A DNA stretch of 64,000 nt from Candidatus Rokuibacteriota bacterium (GCA_016866775.1 VGLJ01000014.1:1-64000); one strand, 5' to 3'. Shown: positions 25,163-34,468, counted from the stretch's first letter. Numbers and translations are program-made. The notes: generated by a model not told the origin, from the sequence alone.

Positions 25163-26410
25163 ATGACGCATCACCTTCTGTTCCTCGACCCCGGGCACTT
25201 CCACGCGACGCTCACGCTCCGCGCGCCGCATCCCCGCGTGGCCGACGAGATCGTCGTCTACGCGCCCGACGGGCCGGAGCGCCGCGACTTCCTGGCACTC
25301 GTCGAGCGATTCAACCGTCGCGCCTCGGCGCCCACGCGCTGGCGCGTCGACGTGGTCACGGCCGACGATCCGCTGGCGACGCTGATCGCGGAGCGCCGGG
25401 GCGACGCGGTGATCCTCGCCGGCAGGAACGGCGGCAAGGTGCGGACGATCCGGCGCCTGCACGACGCGGGGTTCCACGTGCTCGCCGACAAGCCGTGGCT
25501 GGTGTCGGCGGAGGACGTCGACGACATCCGCCCGAGCCTCGCGGGGCCGCCGGTCGTCACCGAGATCATGACCGGCCGTCACGACGTCGCCACGCGGCTG
25601 GTGAAGCGCCTCGTCGACTCACCCGACGTCTTCGGACGTCTTCGTCCCGACGGGCCGGCGATCGAGATCGACAGCGTGCACTGCCTGGAAAAGCTCGTGG
25701 ACGGCGCGCCGCTCCGGCGTCCGTGGTGGTTCTTCGACGTCGGCGTGCAGGGCCGCGGGCTCGTCGACATCCCGACGCACATGGTCGACCGCGCGCAGGG
25801 ACTCGCCGCGGGCGCGCCGGGAGCTCCGCCCCGCGATCCGACGCTCGTGGCGGCGCGCACGTGGCCGACGCGCGTGCCGCGCGAGGTGTTCGCGCGCATC
25901 ACCGGCGAGCCGGACTTTCCGGGCGCGCTGAAGCCCGTCGTCGACGGGGACGCGCTCGTCTACGACTGCAACGCCGAGCTCACGTTCCGCGTGGGCGACG
26001 CGGAGGTGCGCGCGAGCGCGCGGTGGGATCTGGCCTCGCCGCCCGGCGGCGGCGACACGTCGCTCATGCTCGTCCACGGCACGCGCGCCGACATCCGGCT
26101 CGAGCAGACCGCGCGCACGAGCCATCGCCGCCGGCTCGCCGTCGAGCCGCACGACGACGCGGCCGCGAAGGCGGTCGACGAGGTCGTGCGCGCCGCACAG
26201 GGGGAGTTCCCAGGCGTCCGCGCCGAGCGAGGCAGCCCTCGGGAGATCGTCATCCCCGCCGGGCTCGACGGCGGACACGAGGCGCACTTCGCGATCGTGC
26301 TCGATCGTTTTCTGCGCTCGATCGACGACGGCCGCTGGCCCGCCGACGCCGCCGCGCGAACACTCGCCAAGTACGCGCTGCTCGCGCGCGCGGCCGCCAC
26401 CACACGCTGA
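25163..26410 (+). CDS. Gfo/Idh/MocA-like putative oxidoreductase
   Basis: A 415-residue protein with an N-terminal Rossmann-type half ('HLLFLDPGHFHATLTL', 'DAVILAGRNGGKVRTIRRLHDAGFHVLADKPW' in parts; 'ADKPW' replaces the usual 'xEKP'). The C-terminal sheet domain has 'VGVQGRGLVDIPTHMVD'. It resembles the group with a distinct oxidoreductase C-terminal domain; cofactor use is not certain, as no canonical GxGxxG is visible. Start ATG 25163 has AGGGG just before it; an upstream ATG at 25142 overlaps the MFS stop as ATGA and adds seven residues. The context suggests sugar or polyol metabolism (inference). Confidence 0.75.
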   Translation: MTHHLLFLDPGHFHATLTLRAPHPRVADEIVVYAPDGPERRDFLALVERFNRRASAPTRWRVDVVTADDPLATLIAERRGDAVILAGRNGGKVRTIRRLHDAGFHVLADKPWLVSAEDVDDIRPSLAGPPVVTEIMTGRHDVATRLVKRLVDSPDVFGRLRPDGPAIEIDSVHCLEKLVDGAPLRRPWWFFDVGVQGRGLVDIPTHMVDRAQGLAAGAPGAPPRDPTLVAARTWPTRVPREVFARITGEPDFPGALKPVVDGDALVYDCNAELTFRVGDAEVRASARWDLASPPGGGDTSLMLVHGTRADIRLEQTARTSHRRRLAVEPHDDAAAKAVDEVVRAAQGEFPGVRAERGSPREIVIPAGLDGGHEAHFAIVLDRFLRSIDDGRWPADAAARTLAKYALLARAAATTR

Positions 26411-26421
26411 CGGAGACGGCC

Positions 26422-27919
26422 ATGCCCGCGAAGAACATCGTGCTCTGCTCCGACGGCACCGGGAACACCGCGATCAAGAACCGCGGGACCAACGTCTACA
26501 AGCTCTACGAGGCGGTGGACCTCGAGCTGCCGCCGGACGAGCGCCGCCCCGGTCGCGTTCTACGACGACGGCGTCGGCACGGGCAGCATGAAGGTCCTCC
26601 GCATCCTGGGCGGCGCCTTCGGCTACGGCTTCGCGCGCAACGTGCGCGATCTCTACACCGACCTCGCCCGCGTGTACCGTCCCGGCGACTCCATCTACCT
26701 GTTCGGCTTCAGCCGCGGCGCCTACACGGTTCGCGCGCTCGGCGGCATGATCGCCACCTGCGGGATCCTCGACGGCGACGCGCTGTCCGAGGCCGGACTG
26801 CGCGACGGCGTCAGCGAAGCGTACCGCGTCGATCGGCAGCGGTTTCGTCCGGAGCGATTCCATGCCGAAGCGACGCGGAACGCCGAAGCGTTTCGTCGCA
26901 GCCATCCGGTGCACCAGCCGGGCGATCCGGTGCGCATCGCGTTCATCGGCGTGTGGGACACCGTCGGCGCCGTCGGCTTGCCCGACGACGCGGTGCTGAA
27001 GAAAGCGCTCTGGCTGCTGAGCGGCGTCCGGGTGCCGTGGTTCAAGCACTACCTGCTCGGCGACATCGTCGACCGCGCGTGCCACGCGCTCGCGATCGAC
27101 GACGAGCGGCAGACCTTTCATCCGATTCTGTGGGACGAGAGGCGGCCCGACGGGACCACGGACCCGCGCCTCGACCAGGTGTGGTTCGCCGGCGTGCACT
27201 CGAACGTCGGCGGCGGCTATCCGAAGCACGGCATGTCGCTGGTGACGCTCGACTGGATGATGAATCAGGCGGGCGCGGCGGGATTGCGCTTCAGCCAGCT
27301 CGACGCCGACAGCTACCACGAGCACCGGAACGTGCACGACATGCTGTACGACTCGCGCACCGGGCTCTCGTTCCTCTATCGATACTCCCCGCGCGACCTG
27401 ACGCAGATCTCGGCGAAGCACGGCATCGACCGGCCGCGGGTGCACGTGAGCGTCTTCGATCGCATCGCGCTTCGGACGGAGGGCTACGCGCCGGGGAACG
27501 TGCCGCCGACGAGCATCGTGGTGGGACCGGAGAGCGAGGCGAGCCGGCTCGAGAAGGTCAGGACCACCGTGCAAACGACGCTGGCGAAGGGCCTTCCGCT
27601 CGACGCCGTCCACACGGCGCTGCGCATGCGTCAGGCCGGCTACTTCCTCGTGCTGTTGCCGCTCCTCGCCCTCGCGCTCCTGTTCTTCGTGCGTGGTGTC
27701 GTGTCCGACGGGTTCGCGGCCACCGTCAACGCGCTCGTGTCGCTCGGCGGCCTCGCGGGCCTCGCGTGGGAGCTCGTGCGGGCGCACCCGATCATCGGCG
27801 CGTTCCTCCCGGCCTGCGTCGCCGCCGGCTGGATCGGGAACTGGCGCGCGCGGCGCTCCATGCAGGATCGCTTCGCGGACGTCTGGCGTCCGGGCGTCAA
27901 GGACCTGCGCGTCACCTGA
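26422..27919 (+). CDS. DUF2235 (T6SS Tle1-like) alpha/beta hydrolase, apparent frameshift
   Basis: The N-terminus from ATG 26422 reads 'KNIVLCSDGTGNTAIKN', the conserved DUF2235 start. From about 26546 the frame changes (one extra base in a run of C and G) and continues 'VAFYDDGVGTGS', 'LFGFSRGAYTVRALGG' (GxSxG nucleophile elbow), 'FIGVWDTVGAVG' and 'VHSNVGGGYP' (Asp and His regions). Two hydrophobic helices follow ('YFLVLLPLLALALLFFV' and a second near the end). DUF2235 proteins include phospholipase effectors of type VI secretion; no such genes are nearby, so this is probably a membrane-bound house enzyme. About 498 residues if the frame is restored. Confidence 0.85.
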
Positions 27920-28847
27920 AGGCCGGCGCGATCTCCGTGATGAAGCGGTCGAGGTCCGGACGCAGCTCGGGCAGCGGCCGCAGCATCGTCGGGACGAACA
28001 CCATGTCGATGCCGGCCGCCTGCAGCGCGTGCAGCTGCTCGCGGATCTGATCCGGCGTGCCCGCGAGGCAGGTGTCGCGCGGATCGGGGACGTGCTTGCC
28101 CATGCGGGCGCCGATGAACTCCGCGAGGGTGTCGATCGCCTGGGTCTTGTCGGTGATGAGCAGCGCCATGTTCGCCGACCGCTTGATCGTCCCGGGATCG
28201 CGGCCGACGGCCGCGCAGTGCTGATCGAGGACGGCGCCCTTGAGGGCGGCGGTCTTCGGGCCCCCCCACATGTTCCAGCGGTCGGCGTGCTTCGCGACGA
28301 TGCGCAGCGTGATCTTCTCGCCCACGCCGCCGATCATCAGCTCCGGATGCGGCGCCTGCACGGGCTTCGGATCGAGCGGCGCGTCGGAGAGCTGGTAGAA
28401 GCGTCCCTTGAACGTGCTGCGCCGCTGGGTCCACAGCGACTTCATCACGTGGCACGCCTCGTCGAGCCGCTCGAGCCGCTCGCGCATCGTCCCGTAGGGG
28501 ATGCCGTACGCCTCGTGCTCGTTCTCCTGCCAGCCCGAGCCGACGCCGAGGATCAGGCGCCCGCCCGAGATGATGTCGACCTGCGCGGCCATCTTCGCGA
28601 CGACGGCGGGATGGCGGTAGGTGTTGCCGAGCACGATCGTCCCCACGCGCATGCGCCGCACGAGGGCCGCGAGCGCGCTGAGGGTGCTCCACGCCTCGAG
28701 CGTCGAGCCCTCGCGCTGCGCGTTGTTCGGCATGAAGTGGTCGGTCACGCACGCCGCGTCCCACCCCGTCGTCTCGAGGTGGTGCCAGAGCTCGCGCACG
28801 CCGTCCCACGTCTGGTTGCCCATGCTCGTGAAAATGCCGAAGCGCAT
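27912..28847 (-). CDS. LLM-class oxidoreductase, F420-type
   Basis: A 311-residue luciferase-like TIM-barrel protein. 'RFGIFTSMGNQTWDGV', 'WDAACVTDHF', 'RVGTIVLGNTYRHPA' and 'SGGRLILGVGSGWQENEH' are typical of the F420-dependent branch. The start is ATG 28847 because GGGAGGGAGC precedes it by a good distance; 15 upstream codons are also open. It ends tail-to-tail with the DUF2235 gene (8-base overlap). The substrate is unknown, and cofactor F420 rather than FMN is inferred from family type. Confidence 0.88.
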   Translation of the reverse strand: MRFGIFTSMGNQTWDGVRELWHHLETTGWDAACVTDHFMPNNAQREGSTLEAWSTLSALAALVRRMRVGTIVLGNTYRHPAVVAKMAAQVDIISGGRLILGVGSGWQENEHEAYGIPYGTMRERLERLDEACHVMKSLWTQRRSTFKGRFYQLSDAPLDPKPVQAPHPELMIGGVGEKITLRIVAKHADRWNMWGGPKTAALKGAVLDQHCAAVGRDPGTIKRSANMALLITDKTQAIDTLAEFIGARMGKHVPDPRDTCLAGTPDQIREQLHALQAAGIDMVFVPTMLRPLPELRPDLDRFITEIAPAFR

Positions 28848-28890
28848 CGGATGCTCCCTCCCGGACAGGCATAGTATCGTCAACTGCTCC

Positions 28891-29760
28891 ATGAAGCCGC
28901 CCGCATTCGACTACGTCGCCGTCACGTCGCCGGACGAAGCCGTCGCGGAGCTCGCGCGGCACGGCGATGACGCGAAGCTCCTCGCCGGCGGTCAGAGCCT
29001 CGTGCCGATCCTGAACCTGCGCCTCGCGGCGCCGGCGCGGCTCGTGGATCTCAATCGCGCCCGCGGGCTCGCGTTCATCGAGGAGCGCGGGGGTGGCCTC
29101 GCCATCGGCGCGATGACGCGGCAGCGGACGGTCGAGCGCAGCGCGCTCGCCGCCGCGCGCGTGCCGTTGCTCACCGAGGCGCTGCCGTGGGTCGGCCACA
29201 CCGCGATCCGTCACCGCGGCACGGTCGGCGGCAGCCTCGCGCACGCCGATCCGGCCGCCGAGCTGCCCGCCGTCGCGCTCTGTCTCGACGCGCGGCTCAC
29301 CGTGCGCGATGCGACGAAGGAGCGCGTGATCGGCGCGCGCGAGTTCTTCACCGGCTACCTCTCGACCGCGCTGGCGTCGACGGAGCTGCTCAGCGAGGTG
29401 TGGTTCCCGTCGTTGCGGCCGGGCAGCGGCGCGGCATGGATGGAGATCGCGCGCCGCCACGGCGACTTCGCGCTCGCGGGCGTCGCGGCCGTGGTGACGC
29501 TGGACGGCGACGTGGTGAGAGAGGCGCGGCTCGCGCTCACGGGCGTCGACGCGGTTCCGGTGCGCGCGACGGCGGCCGAGCGGGCGCTGGTCGGCGCCGC
29601 CTTGTCCGCCGATTCGATGGCCGCCGCCGCGGACGCGGTACGCCGCCAGGTCGAGCCTCACACGGACATCCACGCGACGGCGGCCTATCGGCGTCACGTC
29701 GCGGGCGTGCTGACGGTGCGCGCGCTCGCGCGTGCGGGCGAGCGCGCGCGACGCGCATGA
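28891..29760 (+). CDS. Molybdenum hydroxylase FAD-binding (medium) subunit, CoxM-like
   Basis: A 289-residue FAD-binding subunit. 'LLAGGQSLVPILNLRLA' and 'RHRGTVGGSLAHADPAAELP' are the two FAD-contact motifs of the CoxM/xanthine-dehydrogenase family. It passes electrons from the iron-sulfur subunit to an acceptor. The stop overlaps the start of the small subunit (ATGA), giving the operon order M-S-L. The divergent LLM gene begins 43 bases upstream, so this gap should hold both promoters. Confidence 0.92.
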   Translation: MKPPAFDYVAVTSPDEAVAELARHGDDAKLLAGGQSLVPILNLRLAAPARLVDLNRARGLAFIEERGGGLAIGAMTRQRTVERSALAAARVPLLTEALPWVGHTAIRHRGTVGGSLAHADPAAELPAVALCLDARLTVRDATKERVIGAREFFTGYLSTALASTELLSEVWFPSLRPGSGAAWMEIARRHGDFALAGVAAVVTLDGDVVREARLALTGVDAVPVRATAAERALVGAALSADSMAAAADAVRRQVEPHTDIHATAAYRRHVAGVLTVRALARAGERARRA

Positions 29761-30245
29761 CCCGCGACTTCGCTGTCCGCGTGCGCGTGAACGGTCACGA
29801 GCACACGGCGACCGTGCCGGCGCGGCTGCTGCTCTCGGATTTCTTGCGCGAGCGCCTGGGGCTCACGGGCACGCACGTGGGCTGCGAGCACGGCGTGTGC
29901 GGCGCGTGCACCGTCCACCTCGACGGTCAGCCGGTGCGCGCGTGCCTGATGTTCGCCGTGCAAGCGGACGGCGCCAGTCTCACGACGGTCGAAGGGCTCG
30001 CGCCGGGGCCCGACGCGCTCCATCCCGTGCAAGAGGCGTTTCGGCAGGAGCACGGCCTCCAATGCGGCTTCTGCACGCCGGGCATGCTCATGACCATCAC
30101 GGCGCTGCTGCGCGAGCATCCGCACCCCAGCGACGACGAGATCCGGCGCGAGATCTCCGGCAACCTCTGTCGCTGCACGGGCTATCAGAACATCGTGCGG
30201 GCCGTGCGCCGGGCGAGCGCACTGATGGCGGAGGGCGTGCGATGA
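29757..30245 (+). CDS. Molybdenum hydroxylase iron-sulfur (small) subunit, CoxS-like
   Basis: A 162-residue protein with two [2Fe-2S] clusters. The plant-type ferredoxin cluster is in '[16 protein letters not shown]' followed by 'RAC'. The second, helical cluster is in 'CGFCTPGML' and '[11 protein letters not shown]'. It carries electrons from the molybdenum centre in the large subunit to the FAD subunit. Length is typical (150-170). It overlaps both neighbours by four bases. Confidence 0.95.
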   Translation: MTRDFAVRVRVNGHEHTATVPARLLLSDFLRERLGLTGTHVGCEHGVCGACTVHLDGQPVRACLMFAVQADGASLTTVEGLAPGPDALHPVQEAFRQEHGLQCGFCTPGMLMTITALLREHPHPSDDEIRREISGNLCRCTGYQNIVRAVRRASALMAEGVR

Positions 30246-32632
30246 CGACGCGCGTGATCGGCGCGCGGCTGCCGCGGACGGAGGATCCGCGGCTGCTCCG
30301 AGGGCTCGGATGCTACGTGGACGACGTGCCGTTGCCCGGCGTGCTCCACGGCGCGTGCCTGCGCAGCCCGCACGCGCACGCGCGCATCCGGTCCATCGAT
30401 GCCTCGCGCGCGCGCGCGATCCCCGGCGTGCATCTCGTGGCGACGGCGGCGGACCTCGGCGCGATCAACCAGCCCGGCCCGCTCCTGATCCCGCACCCGG
30501 CGCTCACGCATCCGCGCACGCAGCGGCCGCTCGCCACCGACGAAGTGCGCTACGTCGGCGAGATCGTCGCGTTCGTCGTCGCCGACGACCGTTATCTCGC
30601 CGAGGACGCGGCCGCGGCCGTCGACGTCGACTACGAGCCGTTGCCGGCGACTCCCGACATCGAGACGGCGCGCGCCGCGGGCGCCCCGCGCGTTCACGCC
30701 GACGTGCCGGAGAACTGCGCCGCGCAGTTCCCGCAACGGGTGGGCGACCCGGACGGACCGTTCACGGGTGCCGCGCACGTCCTGCGCGAGCGTCTCGTCA
30801 TCGAGCGCAGCTGCGGCAGCCCGATCGAGGGCCGCGGGGTCGCGGCAGAGCTCGACGCGCGCGGCGGCGGGCTCCGCGTGTGGAGCTCGACGCAGGCGCC
30901 GCTGCCCATCAAGAACGGGCTCGCGCGCCTCTTCGGGCTGCCGGAGTTCAAGGTCGAGGTGATCGCGCCCGACGTCGGCGGCGGCTTCGGCACGAAGGTC
31001 ATGCTGTTCTATCCGGAAGAGATCCTCGTGCCGTGGGCGGCGCTGCGCCTCGGCCGGCCGGTGAAGTGGATCGAGGACCGGCGCGAGCACCTGATGGCCG
31101 CCAACCAGGAGCGCGGCCAGGCTCACGACGTCGAGGTCGCGATCGACGCCGACGGCCGCATCCTCGCGCTGCGCGACCGGTTCGTGCACGACGCGGGCGC
31201 GTACACGCCGTACGGAATCGTCGTGCCGTGCATCACCGCCACCCAGCTTCCCGGCCCGTACCGCCTGCCCAACTACGCGGTGGAGTTCGACGTCGTCTAC
31301 ACGAACACGGTGCCGGTGACGCCGTATCGCGGCGCGGGGCGCCCGCACGGCGTCTTCGTCATGGAGCGCGTGATCACGCTGATCGCGCGCACGCTCGGCA
31401 TCGAGTCCGCCGAGGTGCGGCGGCGCAACTTCATCCAGCCTCACGAGTTCCCGTGGGACGTCGGGCTCACGTTCCAGGACGGCGGTCCGACGAAGTACGA
31501 CAGCGGCGACTATCCCGCGGGACTCGAGATGGCGCTGGACCGCGCGGGCGTCGCCGACTTCCGCGCGCGGCAGGCCGCGGCGCGCGCCGAGGGCCGCTAC
31601 CTCGGGCTCGGCATCGGCTGCTGCGTCGAGGGCACGGGCATCGGTCCGTACGAAGGCGCGCACGTGCGCGTCGAGCCGAGCGGCACCGTGCTCGTCGCCA
31701 CCGGCGTCACGACGCAGGGGCAGGGCCACTACACGACGTTCGCGCAGATCGCGGCGGAGGTGCTCGGCTGCGACCCGCGCGCGGTGACCGTCATCACCGG
31801 CGACACGCGCAAGTTCAACTGGGGCGCGGGCACCTACGCGAGCCGCGCGCTCGTCACGAGCGGCAGCGCGATCGACGTCGCCGCGCGCAAGGTCCGCGAC
31901 AAGGCGATCCGGATCGCGGCGGAGCTCCTCGAGGCCGCGCCGGAGGATCTCGAGCTGGTCGACGGGCGCGTGCGCGTGAGGGGCGCGCCGGGCAAGGAGC
32001 TCACGCTCGGCGCCCTCGCGACGGTGGCCGATCCGATCCGTTACGCATACGGCGAGGAGGCGTCGGCGGCGGCGCTGAAGCTCGTCAAGCCGCGCGAGGG
32101 CGCGGTGCTCGCGGAGGGCGAGGCGCCCGGGCTGGAAGCGGTCGGGTACTACGCGCCGGCGCAGTCGACGTTCGCGAGCGGGTGCCACGTGGCGATCGTC
32201 GAGGTCGATCCCGGCACCGGCGAGGTCGCGATCCTGAAGTACGTCGTGCAGCACGACTGCGGCACGCTCGTGAATCCGACCGTCGTCGAGGGACAGATCC
32301 ACGGCGGTGTCGCGCAGGGCATCGGCGGCGCGCTCTACGAGAAGATCGTCTACGACGAGAACGGCCAGCCGCTCACCACGACCTTCATGGACTTCCTGCT
32401 GCCGACGGCGGTGGAGATCCCCGAGATCGAGGTCGTCCACCTCGAGACGCCGTCGCCGCTGAATCCGCTCGGCATCAAGGGGGCGGGCGAGGCGGGCGCG
32501 ATTCCGGGGCCCGCGGTGCTCGCGGAAGCGATCGAGGACGCGCTGTCGCCGTTCGGGATCACGATCCGCGAGATGCCGCTCTCACCGAGCCGCATCCGGG
32601 AGCTCACGGCACTCGCCTCCCGGCGGACTTGA
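30242..32632 (+). CDS. Molybdenum hydroxylase large subunit, CoxL-like form II (aldehyde oxidase/xanthine dehydrogenase type)
   Basis: A 796-residue catalytic subunit that binds molybdopterin cytosine dinucleotide. 'GGGFGTKVMLFYPEE', 'CGSPIEGRGV', 'TTQGQGHYTTFAQIAAE' and the C-terminal 'GIKGAGEAGAIPGPAV' (with the catalytic Glu in 'GAGE') are present. The active-site loop is 'PYRGAGRP', not the AYxCSFR loop of true form I CO dehydrogenase, so the enzyme probably oxidises an aldehyde or N-heterocycle. Its TGA lies inside a family B palindromic repeat. Cofactor maturation genes are not in the window. Confidence 0.93.
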   Translation: MTTRVIGARLPRTEDPRLLRGLGCYVDDVPLPGVLHGACLRSPHAHARIRSIDASRARAIPGVHLVATAADLGAINQPGPLLIPHPALTHPRTQRPLATDEVRYVGEIVAFVVADDRYLAEDAAAAVDVDYEPLPATPDIETARAAGAPRVHADVPENCAAQFPQRVGDPDGPFTGAAHVLRERLVIERSCGSPIEGRGVAAELDARGGGLRVWSSTQAPLPIKNGLARLFGLPEFKVEVIAPDVGGGFGTKVMLFYPEEILVPWAALRLGRPVKWIEDRREHLMAANQERGQAHDVEVAIDADGRILALRDRFVHDAGAYTPYGIVVPCITATQLPGPYRLPNYAVEFDVVYTNTVPVTPYRGAGRPHGVFVMERVITLIARTLGIESAEVRRRNFIQPHEFPWDVGLTFQDGGPTKYDSGDYPAGLEMALDRAGVADFRARQAAARAEGRYLGLGIGCCVEGTGIGPYEGAHVRVEPSGTVLVATGVTTQGQGHYTTFAQIAAEVLGCDPRAVTVITGDTRKFNWGAGTYASRALVTSGSAIDVAARKVRDKAIRIAAELLEAAPEDLELVDGRVRVRGAPGKELTLGALATVADPIRYAYGEEASAAALKLVKPREGAVLAEGEAPGLEAVGYYAPAQSTFASGCHVAIVEVDPGTGEVAILKYVVQHDCGTLVNPTVVEGQIHGGVAQGIGGALYEKIVYDENGQPLTTTFMDFLLPTAVEIPEIEVVHLETPSPLNPLGIKGAGEAGAIPGPAVLAEAIEDALSPFGITIREMPLSPSRIRELTALASRRT

Positions 32633-32686
32633 CGTCCGCCCGGAGGCGTTGGGGGGCTTGGGGGGCGCCCTGAGCCCCCCCATCCT
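32622..32686 (+). repeat. Palindromic repeat, family B, at the coxL-like 3' end
   Basis: The element has stem GGCGGAC/GTCCGCC with loop TTGAC (32622-32640, containing the stop codon), the shared 15-mer GGGGGGCTTGGGGGG (32651-32665), then stem GGGGGGC/GCCCCCC (32660-32680). The order matches the minus-strand element at 7205-7285. It could end transcription between convergent genes. Confidence 0.6.
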
Positions 32687-32688
32687 TA

Positions 32689-33279
32689 TCAGTCCAGCTC
32701 CAGGAACTCGTTGTGCCAGTTGAACGCGACGCACTGGGTGAAGCGCCACGTCAGCTCTTCGATCTCGCGCGGCGAGAAACGCTCGCGGAGCTTCGCGTGG
32801 AGCCGCCGGCGCAGCGTGTGGACGACGCGCGGGTGGACGTCGGCCGCGCGCGCGTGCACGCCGCTCCACACGAGGAAGTACGCGAGGTCGATCACGAGGC
32901 TTTCGTCCGCGGAGAATCCCGCGCGCGCCGCGAACGCGTAGTCTTCCGGCAGCGGACCGAGGTCGAGCTTCGCGAGGGTCTCGAGCTGCATCGGGGAGAG
33001 CCCGGCCGCCTCTGCCAGAGGCGTGTGCTGTCCGAGTCAGTACGCGCAGCGCGTGAGCGTCGAGACGACGACGATGCCGATCTCGTACTGGCGCGCGGCG
33101 ACCGGGCTCGTGCGCTTGAGCTCGAGGAGCTGGCCCCACACGTGGCGGAAGATCGTCGGCGAATTCGCCATCGTCGCCCACAGGTGGCGGAACGACGGCG
33201 CGTGACGCTCGCAGTCGTCCCAGAGCGGGCGGAGATCTTCGGGGAGCTGATCGCGCGTGACGAGAGGCAGCAGCGGCAT
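32689..33279 (-). CDS. AhpD/CMD-family protein with in-frame TGA at the CxxC cysteine: candidate selenoprotein
   Basis: From ATG 33279 the frame encodes an AhpD/CMD-type protein and reaches 'STLTRCAY', then TGA (33037-33039), then, in the same frame, 'LGQHTPLAEAAGLS' and the rest of the fold to TGA at 32689 (about 196 residues). Family members read CxxCxxxH here; TGA occupies exactly the second Cys, four residues before the His, the position of the attacking thiol in AhpD. A SECIS-like hairpin follows. Reading TGA as selenocysteine gives CxxU. The alternatives are a nonsense mutation (TGC or TGG to TGA) or sequence error; the downstream half is intact with no other stop, which argues for readthrough. 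No selA, selB, selC or selD is in the window. Confidence 0.6.
32995..33039 (-). promoter_or_regulatory. SECIS-like hairpin just downstream of the in-frame TGA
   Basis: In mRNA sense, 13 bases after TGA a perfect 7-bp stem CGCCTCT/AGAGGCG (33017-33023 with 33007-33013) closes a GGC loop, so G occupies the first two loop positions and the loop begins 20 bases after TGA. A lower stem GGACAGC/GCTCTCC (33027-33033 with 32995-33001) has six of seven pairs. These spacings fit the known bacterial SECIS pattern. GC-rich sequence forms hairpins easily, so this is supportive only. Confidence 0.5.
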
Positions 33280-33308
33280 CGGGTGATTATAGGGGTGGAG
33301 GGCACGGC

Positions 33309-34064
33309 ATGGACCTCGAGCTGAAGGGCAAGGTGGCGGTCGTCACGGGCTGCAGCGTCGGCATCGGGCGTGAGACGGCGAAGGTGCTCGCGGCCGAAGG
33401 CGCGCAGACGGTCGTCGTGGCCCGTCGCGCGCACTTGCTGGAGACGCTGCAGAAGGAGATCGAAGGGCAGGGCGGGGCGAAGCCGCTCGCCGTGACGCTC
33501 GACCTCTACGACCGCGCGGCGGCCGAGCGCCTGCGCGACGCCGTGCTCGGCGCCTACGGCCGCGCGGACATCCTCGTCAACAACGCGGGCGGCTCACGCC
33601 CGATGCCGTGGGACTCGCCGGACGACGCGTGGGACGAGTCGTTCTCGATCAACTTCACCGCCGTGCGGAAGCTCACGCAGGCAGTGCTCCCCGGCATGAT
33701 CGAGCGCCGCTGGGGCCGCGTCGTGTGCGTCACCGGCACGGCGGAGCCGGCGCAGGTGAACGCCGCGGTCGCGGCGAAGGCCGGGGTGCACGCGTGGGCG
33801 AAGGGACTCTCGCGCGAGATCGGCAAGCACGGTGTGACCGTGAACTGCGTCGCGCCGGGCCGTGTCCACAGCGAGCAGATCGACGCGAAGCTCCACCCGA
33901 CGCCGGAGAGCCAGGCGGCGTTCACGCGCGCGAACATCCCGATGGGCTATTTCGGCGAGGCCGTCGACGTCGCGTGGACGGTGGCGTTCCTCTGCTCGGA
34001 GCGCGCGCGCTACGTCACCGGCGAGCGCATCCACGTCGACGGCGGCATGCACCGTGCGGTGTGA
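33309..34064 (+). CDS. SDR-family protein with atypical active site
   Basis: A 251-residue SDR. The cofactor motif 'VTGCSVGIGRE', an Arg after strand 2 ('VVARRAHLL', suggesting NADP) and 'NNAGGSRP' are intact, as is 'VTGERIHVDGGM'. At the active site, however, the Ser stretch reads 'CVTGTAEP' and the YxxxK motif reads 'AVAAK': Thr replaces Ser and Ala replaces the catalytic Tyr. This may be a non-redox or altered-mechanism SDR. It is divergent from the selenoprotein candidate with only 29 bases between starts. Confidence 0.85.
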   Translation: MDLELKGKVAVVTGCSVGIGRETAKVLAAEGAQTVVVARRAHLLETLQKEIEGQGGAKPLAVTLDLYDRAAAERLRDAVLGAYGRADILVNNAGGSRPMPWDSPDDAWDESFSINFTAVRKLTQAVLPGMIERRWGRVVCVTGTAEPAQVNAAVAAKAGVHAWAKGLSREIGKHGVTVNCVAPGRVHSEQIDAKLHPTPESQAAFTRANIPMGYFGEAVDVAWTVAFLCSERARYVTGERIHVDGGMHRAV

Positions 34065-34093
34065 GCGCTATCGCGTGCCGCGCCGCGGCGTCT

Positions 34094-34468
34094 TCACGCG
34101 AGCCGGATCGCGAACGTCGCGCGCGGCGTACGGCGGATCCGTACCAGGAGGTTGAGGAGCGCGCGCTGCCAGCCGTACTTCTCGTTCAGCATCCGATTCA
34201 CCTGACGCGCTTCCTCGCCTTCGAGCTGGCGCGCCGTTCCTCCCGCCCACTCGCCCGTGATGTTGCCGCGCCCGCCGCACGGGGCGACACGCACGCGCGG
34301 GTTCCGGCGCAGCCGCTTGACCTTGCCCGACGCCGCCATCGTGTAGAAGGCCATCTCTCCGTTGAGGTCGACGAACCAGAGCGGCGTCCGCACGGGCGTC
34401 CCGTCGCGGCGATAGCTCTCGAGGCTGAAGTAGCGCTGACCCTTGAACCGAGCGAGCGCGTCGCTCAC
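34094..34468 (-). CDS. PPOX-class (split beta-barrel) F420-dependent oxidoreductase
   Basis: A 124-residue pyridoxamine-oxidase-like split-barrel protein. 'GTPVRTPLWFVDLNGEMAFYT' (in parts) and 'SGKVKRLRRNPRVRVAPC' match the family in which the Lys and Arg residues hold F420. The start is GTG 34468, overlapping the stop of the MetE-like gene (GTGA); longer upstream reading is antisense-like. It may be an F420-dependent reductase; a flavin or haem-binding role is possible. It fits with the F420-type LLM genes of the window. Confidence 0.85.
   Translation of the reverse strand: MSDALARFKGQRYFSLESYRRDGTPVRTPLWFVDLNGEMAFYTMAASGKVKRLRRNPRVRVAPCGGRGNITGEWAGGTARQLEGEEARQVNRMLNEKYGWQRALLNLLVRIRRTPRATFAIRLA

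Noticed and set aside
30242-32632. Carbon monoxide dehydrogenase (form I) for the Cox-like operon
   Set aside because: The active loop is 'PYRGAGRP', not AYxCSFR; a general aldehyde or heterocycle hydroxylase is the safer call.
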